A DNA stretch of 64,000 nucleotides from Microdochium bolleyi (lineage: Eukaryota; Ascomycota; Sordariomycetes; Xylariales; Microdochiaceae): NCBI GenBank assembly GCA_001566295.1, contig KQ964247.1, positions 930,001 through 994,000 of the forward strand, in the 5' to 3' direction. Positions 57,761 to 64,000 of the stretch are shown in pieces; the first letter of the stretch is position 1, and every line of letters starts with the position of its first letter. A program made the position numbers and the translations under genes. The notes beneath the pieces were generated by a model that was not told where the DNA came from, searched no databases, and saw only the letters and a list, made by a program, of their open reading frames with translations.

Positions 57761-58170
57761 ACAGCACTTCGCATTTACCGTTACGCAGCCTTCCAAATTA
57801 GCATCATCAAAGAATGTTACCATGCAGGACGAGCTGTCAAGAGACAGAGAGGGAGAGAACTGCCTAGCTTGCAGGGGAGGTGGGATGGTTGCAAGCAAGG
57901 ACAAGGTCAAGGGGTAGAGAAGCTCAAGGGGAACGAATGGAGGTGGACTGGCAAAGCTGGGAGTGAGCTGGAGCTCTGCTGCGAGTCTCTTTGCCCATGC
58001 GCGCGCCGCGTGGAAGGGTTATAGTGAGGATTCCCTGTTCGCCTGCGTGGCAGGTAGGTATCATGTACTCCGTATGCGCGGCATCTCGAACGGCGTGCAT
58101 AGTGTATCGGCTTGGACCTTGCTGGCTGGCCCAGACCGATTCCCATGAGATGGGATCGCCCCAAGCCCAC

Positions 58171-58250
58171 GGTCCCCTCCCCTGTCTCTCTCCTCTCTCG
58201 CTTTCCCTTTTCTCTCTCTGCCTCGCGCTCTCCGCCTCTCCCCCTTATCG
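58171..58250. repeat. pyrimidine-rich tract
   Basis: About 80 bases almost purely C and T on the plus strand. Such tracts often lie just upstream of fungal transcription starts, and a short open frame follows at 58305, but that frame has no recognisable content. Confidence 0.7.
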
Positions 58251-61200
58251 TAGATGCGAACCACACCTCACCCACCCACCACACACCTCCACATACGACG
58301 TGCAGATGGGTCATGACATCCCAGACGCCAATGGTCTGAACCTTGTCACAGCCATAGCTGCCCCAAGACAACCCCTGTCTCCCTCCCACCCTCCCCTTTC
58401 CCGTGCAGACGGGTATGTTATGGCACGTCCAGTGCCCTGGCAAAAAGAGCCGGGCATAATTACGTCGGCGAGCAGGCTTCTGACAAGCCTGGCAACGTCA
58501 AGATCACACCCCACGCGATTCTTCTCCTGCGGCTCGCTGCCCTGTCATCCGGGGCCCTTGCTCGTCCATCAAATCCCGTGAAGTGGAGGCGACAGAGCGC
58601 AGCAACAGTGAGGCGTGACAAGAAGTGCAGCACTGTACCCCAAGCAAGCAAGCAAACAAGCGAGTAGCATATTGGCGCCAGCCATGCTCGGCCCGAGACG
58701 CTGGTTCGTCACATCACTTCTTCGCTCACAGCTGCCAGGCCACATCTTAGCTGGATCTGTGACCGGGGAGAGAGCCTGTCCTTGCTTTGACAAACTGCTG
58801 TCTGCGGGGGTTTGGCTATCTCACCACTACACACCGCAGCATCGGTCCGTGGATAGGACGGTATCATTTGGATCGCTCAAGTTGAGACTACCCTTCCCGC
58901 ATTCTTTCTTCCTGCTGCGTAGTGACAATGTCCCCATCAAGTTGTGGATCCAAGAAGAAATAAGAAAGTTGGTGCGGGCGTCTCGGTCATCAGATGACAA
59001 CAGGTTTGTATGGGGCAGAGGCCCACAGCCGGCGTGGCTTAACGGCCAGCACGGCTTGTGTCGTGACGGATGGCACAATCCACTGGTGCCTTGAAACGCA
59101 TCTAGCTCGAGGTGATATGTAAGCTCCTGACAGGAACGTCCATGGTAGGACTATGGGTGGATTTCCTCAATCAAGTTAGTACTCCGCTCGGTAGGTTGTA
59201 GTGGAAGCATGACAGTGACGGTGCTTTCGTCCTTTCTTCCGTGTTCGGCTGACTCGTTTGTACCGGTGAGGGCTGCATTTCGTGCAGACCGGATGGGTAC
59301 AGACACCTAGAGAATTACTTGGTCATCGGGTTGTGTGAGAGAAAGATGAGTACTTTGGACGATATCTGTGTGTAGCACGGTACGGTGTGGCATGCTGTTC
59401 AACACAGATCACCCTGGTCCATGTCATCAAGGTTCATGTTCCCGCCAGTCGGACACCATGTTGCAGACAGGCTATCCCTGCACTCCGACGCTACTTCCTT
59501 GCTGTCTTCTACAACGACGCCCCTTCCAAGCTATCTGCTGCACAGTACAGATCTTGATTGCACACAGTGATCTCTCGCGAACAGTATGGAGTATATTCTG
59601 TGCTACTGCGTACTGGAACGCATCCTGCTGCGCATGTGGAATTGATGAATGCGAACGCCTCCAGCAAAGATAATCTCCATACTCATTTGAGAATGCTCCA
59701 CTCGACTTGAGCGCATGTGCTGTCGTCGTCTGTTCTTGTTGGCCTGACACGAAGGATCTCTTGGTTCGGCGTCCAGGTGAACTGTCCGGCCACTCGCGAT
59801 ACTGTTCTGTTCGGGAAGTATCCCCAGGTTCCGGATCTCTAGAGCTAGACTGGAAAGCGTCTGACCGATGACCCTTCATATCGGCTGGTGAACTTCAACG
59901 CGTGTGTCCTTGTACACATGCAAACCTAAGGCGATGTCGACGTGCATAACCAGAGAAATAATCTGTAAGACGTAAGAACAAGGTCGACGATATAGTGAAG
60001 TTCATCCTGCCCCGTTGGGCTTTTATGATCGACAAGGTGCAGAACCGTCAAGCAGTCGTGCCCTCCTCACGCTCTCTTCAGAACATGTGAACGTAGGCGG
60101 ATAGGTGCTCGCACAAGGCTGCTGACTGCTGATTCTCCCTTTGCCCGAACAATCCCGGAGTTGCAGTTCGTGACACATGCAGGTTAGCTAGGCTTGCTCG
60201 AAATGTATTGCGTGAGGTCGCATCGATGCGCAGGAGAACGCGTGGTCTGATGCTCATATGCGGGCCATCCGCTTAAGCGATTAGCCAGGACTGTCTCGCG
60301 TATAGAGCCCTGTGACCTCGAGCAAGTATACTGGCGTTGACTATCAGCCTGGTGTACATTTATGCAGAGAACCAAGGTCGCGGGTGATGTTGACCAATGG
60401 AACAAGGAGTGGTGAGTGGTGACTCTGCTCGGGAGATGATGTAGCGATACGCAGGTCCTGAGCAGCAAGCCGATCGAGGCAGAGGTCTGGCACCGGTACC
60501 AGGCTGGCCCTGCAGCTTTGTTACTGCCTGGTGGGGGGCTAGATCGGGAAGCAGCAAAGCGAGCGGTCGTTGGAGTTTCCGGAGCAGTTGCAGGTGGGTG
60601 TCACCTCAGGCTCGCCAATGGCACTGGCTGACATCAAGTCATGGGCCAAGTCGTAGGCGATGGGTGTTATCGTGCCGGGACATGGCCCAGTGGGGAAGGT
60701 GAGTTGAAACTGGGGTGGATGCAATACCCAGAGTGGTCGCCGGGCCGGTTGGTTTGCTTTGCCTGCTTTGCCTGCTTGGTGGGATTGGGCTGCCATCACG
60801 ATGCCATCGAAACGTCTGGATCTGGGTTGGACTATTGCGGTTGATCCCATTGGCGCTTATCGCAGCTCGCGGAAGGCAATCGATGGACTGCGTGCACGTG
60901 CTCGGCCTCGCCTCATCTTGTCGACTCGTGTGGCGCTCCTGGGCTGGGATCGGTCATCGGCCATCGACCCAACGGTCATGCATGGGCGGCGGGTGTCATC
61001 TCATGTGTAGATGCACCAACCGACGGAGGGGGGAGCTGATACAATCCATGTTCCGAGCTTGCTGCAATCCGTCATATGGGGTTGCAATTTGCTGGTGCTG
61101 GAGGCAGGAACGCCCCCCTTCAGAGGCACCCGTAACGCGTTTGCAATTGGAAGCATCCAGCCCCCTCAGAGTCTCCTGTCCTGTCGCGCCGGGCGCTGCT

Positions 61201-64000
61201 TCTCTTGGTCGACAACATCCGGTCGGCAATAATCTCGGCAGTGCGTGCTTTTCCACTTTCCAACACAGCTGTCCAGCAAAACCTTGCCCACTCTCTGGTT
61301 CTGCTAGGCCGCCAATCCTGCCGATCAGCGGCCAAGTCTGAGGCACTACGCATGTCGTGGCCACGCCTGTCCGCCTGTGTTGGCTGCCCCGCCATGATTC
61401 GTCCGGCCCTACCGCCGACGGTCTCAGCTCGAGGTTGCACCTGAAGCTGCTGGCGCAAAGTGTGATCGCGTGGCTGGGATGCTAGCGTCGGACGCAAGCT
61501 TCGACCGGGCACGCTGCTCAGCTTGCATCCTCGAGGGCCCCATGCCCCAGCCTTGCCGTCCGCTGGTCTGACAGCAACACCCCTTCCTGCCAAAGACCCT
61601 CGAGCGAGCTCAGCTCATGCCGCGGCGATACCAGGTTGCCGGGTTTGGTATACGACAATGCCGCAGAGGCCGTACATCCCATGAGGACAGCCGCTCCCAG
61701 CCATTAGACCGCCACGAAACAACACGTGTGATCGTCGCTTCAGCGGACGATCGGCAGTCATTCACGTCTGCCCAGGCGCGGTGACGGTACATCATCGGGC
61801 TGCACGTACAGCACGTACAGCATGCCCAACATGTTCTAGCGTTCGAGCGTCTGGAGTGCTCTCATGCCGTCCGACGATTTGGGGCTTCCAGGAGCTCATC
61901 ACGGCCAGAAGTGGAGAAGGACGCTACAAGGATCTCCGAAACAGCGCTCGTCGTCGCATGTCGCACTCCAAGATCGAGGAGTTATCAGCTTCAAACCAAC
62001 CTGCAGACGTCAAAGAGAACCGGTCGACCCAGCACGTTTCTGGAGACCTTCTAAGACCTAGTACGGAGTGTCACTAGCAGCGCGAAAGCTAACCACGCAT
62101 CGTCGTCATGTCCAACACTCAGCCAGCCCAGTGATACATCCTCACACGCGAGATGTTCGGAGGGTCACCATTCGCAAACACTTGCCGCCAATCTTTTCTA
62201 AAACATGACGTGGGGAAGGCCAGCGAACACGATGCTGATTGTGCACCAATGTCCTGCGTCTTCGACTGATCACAGCCCGCTGCACCCATTAGCATCAGCG
62301 CTGAAACGCTCGACTCGTGTCGCATCCACCATTCTCACCTTGCGTGCACCGTGGCGGCTGCAGCGCGTATTGCCTATTGTTCTTCATGTCGATCAAATAA
62401 CGTTTTGGGCCAACAGCTCCGTCTGCATTAGGTCTGCTGCATGTATTCTCCAACTCCAGTCTGCGGCAGCCTGAGGTTAGAGCGAATATATCTGTGCCGG
62501 ACAATGCCACTAACGAATGTTGACGTGACTCAACTGGTTGTGGCGGAGGACGCGTACAAAGTCGAACCGTTCCGAACTCTAACCCCCACTGTGAGCAATC
62601 CCGCGCCTCGGAGCTGCACGTGGTTCCCACGTTTTGCACTGAGTCCCGTCCCCTTTCTACACGCTTCGATCGCTACGCGGCACGTTTTTGAACCCTGAGC
62701 GACGATGTAGGCCTTTTTTGCGTTCATTTTGCAACAACGACAGCCGAAAGCATGCAAGGCAACATGCGTGACGACCTACAACTCAAGAGCTGCAGTCCAT
62801 ACCGACACCCTTTTTACGTAGTAGTTCTGCAGACAAATGCAGGCAGCCCTTGCATAGACCAAGGCGGGACATGGGGCAATCCCTGCCAGCTAGCAGGCTT
62901 CCTGGAAGACTGGGGGTTAATCTCCGCGGGCGCATGACCCGGTGTGTGGTCTCATTCGCACGCGAACTAACGTGACAAGTGGTGCCGAGGCACATGGACT
63001 TGCACCACGGCATTTGTACATGCTGACATGAAGTGCTCCAAAGCGACAGCCGACATCTGGTGCGACTAGGTTAGCCTTGTAGAACAGATCGCATAGGCTC
63101 GCCGAGATTCTCTTGTCAAGTTGTGCCACAGCAACAGCGACAGCCAATGCTGAGGCTCTGTTACTAGGCGTGACGACGAGCTAGTACGGGGTATGTACAC
63201 CCCATCCGCAGTAAGGTTTAGGGCACTCGAATTCCGACCGCTTTCCATCTTTAAGGTCCCCCGGCCCCGCTGTCTTTCCGCCGTGCTGGTCGCTTTATCA
63301 CGCCGGGCACTGTCGATTGGCGCCAGCGCTTGACTGGTCGCTTCAAACTTCCAGAGCTGGACGACTCGGTCGGGACTGCTCTCCTCAATTCGTGCCGCTT
63401 CGACCTCGTCCATCCACACAGGCACTTTGGATCGTTATCGGCCCTGGCGAGAGTATCAAGCTACGTGGGTGGTGACATATAGGTAACTCAGACATGGCTA
63501 CGCCTCCTGATCTGGAGACACGATATCTCTAATCAGCATGCGAAGCGAACGTCATTGGTCGCTTGCTGACAACGTGCCTGTCAGAGCTAATAACGGAAGC
63601 AGGCGTTGAAAGCAGGTTCTCGTACATAATTTACTTGCCATATCATCGCGATCCCCCAAGGCTTAGGCCACGAAGGCTGACTGCACACATGGCCCGCATT
63701 GAAATCTTTATGGCCTATGAGCATCATGCCTGGCGTCGAGCTTGGAAGGTTGCGCACAGACGACACAGAATGGCCTCGGCCTCCATCTGGAAATTGGAAT
63801 CTCGCGTCATGCTTCTCCACAAGGTCTGCACGCGCGCCGCTTCAAGACCAACCCGCTCCTCACATCTGCTCACTTGGGATCTGTGGCGCAAGTGAGGCAC
63901 GACGACGACGATGCGTTGCACGTACGCAGCAACCGGCTACTCAAGGATTATCGCTGTTACCGCGATTGTAGTCTCGTGACTCCCTAGAGGCTACCCTAGA

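Larger units (their letters stand above)
57383..64000. other. gene-poor region, part 2
   Basis: About 6.6 kb with only short, unbiased open frames. Local features are a (TCGTG)4 repeat at 57741-57760, a pyrimidine-rich tract at 58171-58250 and a GC-rich stretch at about 60.5-61.6 kb. No domain, tRNA or transposon protein is seen. It may be regulatory, decayed, or encode non-coding RNA; the sequence does not decide. Confidence 0.4.

Noticed and set aside
57991..58581. 196-codon open frame overlapping a pyrimidine-rich tract
   Set aside because: Much of it is a translation of the CT tract itself (Ser/Leu/Pro runs). A shorter frame from 58305 after the tract also shows no domain.
60715..61341. 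208-codon open frame in the GC-rich part of the gene-poor region
   Set aside because: Cys/Trp/Leu-rich, no domain, and equally long frames exist on the other strand.

Overview
This window is nuclear DNA of a filamentous ascomycete (Pezizomycotina), most likely a Sordariomycete. The evidence is short introns with fungal splice signals (GTAAGT, GTATGT or GTGAGT donors and CAG or TAG acceptors), a Woronin-body HEX1 gene (Pezizomycotina only), a 2.4-kilo-residue fungal myosin II, a GPI-anchored CBM18 chitin deacetylase, and C-ending codon preference. I cannot name genus or species from sequence alone.

Layout. Bases 1-480 hold the 3' end of an unrecognised plus-strand gene. Next come a Ppn2-like vacuolar polyphosphatase (+), transaldolase (-), a MYND-finger protein (-), a GPI-anchored chitin deacetylase (-), a HAM1/BPI-like lipid-binding-type protein (-) and a Red1/ZFC3H1-type zinc-finger protein (-). 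A ~1 kb divergent spacer separates the last from a full-length class II myosin heavy chain (+). Further along lie a secreted Ser/Thr-rich GPI protein with a CFEM-like domain (-), Vms1/ANKZF1 (-), a GFA-family zinc enzyme (+), Rqc2/NEMF (+), HEX1 (+), bleomycin hydrolase/Lap3 (-) and a large charged DUF8035-type protein (-). From about 51.8 kb to the end I find no convincing gene. That 12 kb holds a 77-N assembly gap inside a duplicated, C-tract-containing repeat.

Functional threads. Vms1 and Rqc2, antagonists in ribosome-associated quality control, start only 2.35 kb apart with one small gene between. Myosin II (septation) and HEX1 (septal pore plugging) both act at the septum. The chitin deacetylase and the CFEM-like GPI protein are both cell-surface proteins. 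The most striking oddities are: HEX1 preceded by a long in-frame coding-like stretch with no ATG after base 42841 but with a CTG in strong context; a HEX1 C-terminus of SSL instead of the usual SRL; a polyphosphatase carrying two lysine-rich tracts beside acidic ones; and a MYND gene whose first intron lacks a usable in-frame acceptor.

Exon boundaries were assigned by eye from splice consensus and reading phase. Every spliced model totals a multiple of three, but none is supported by transcript data here.
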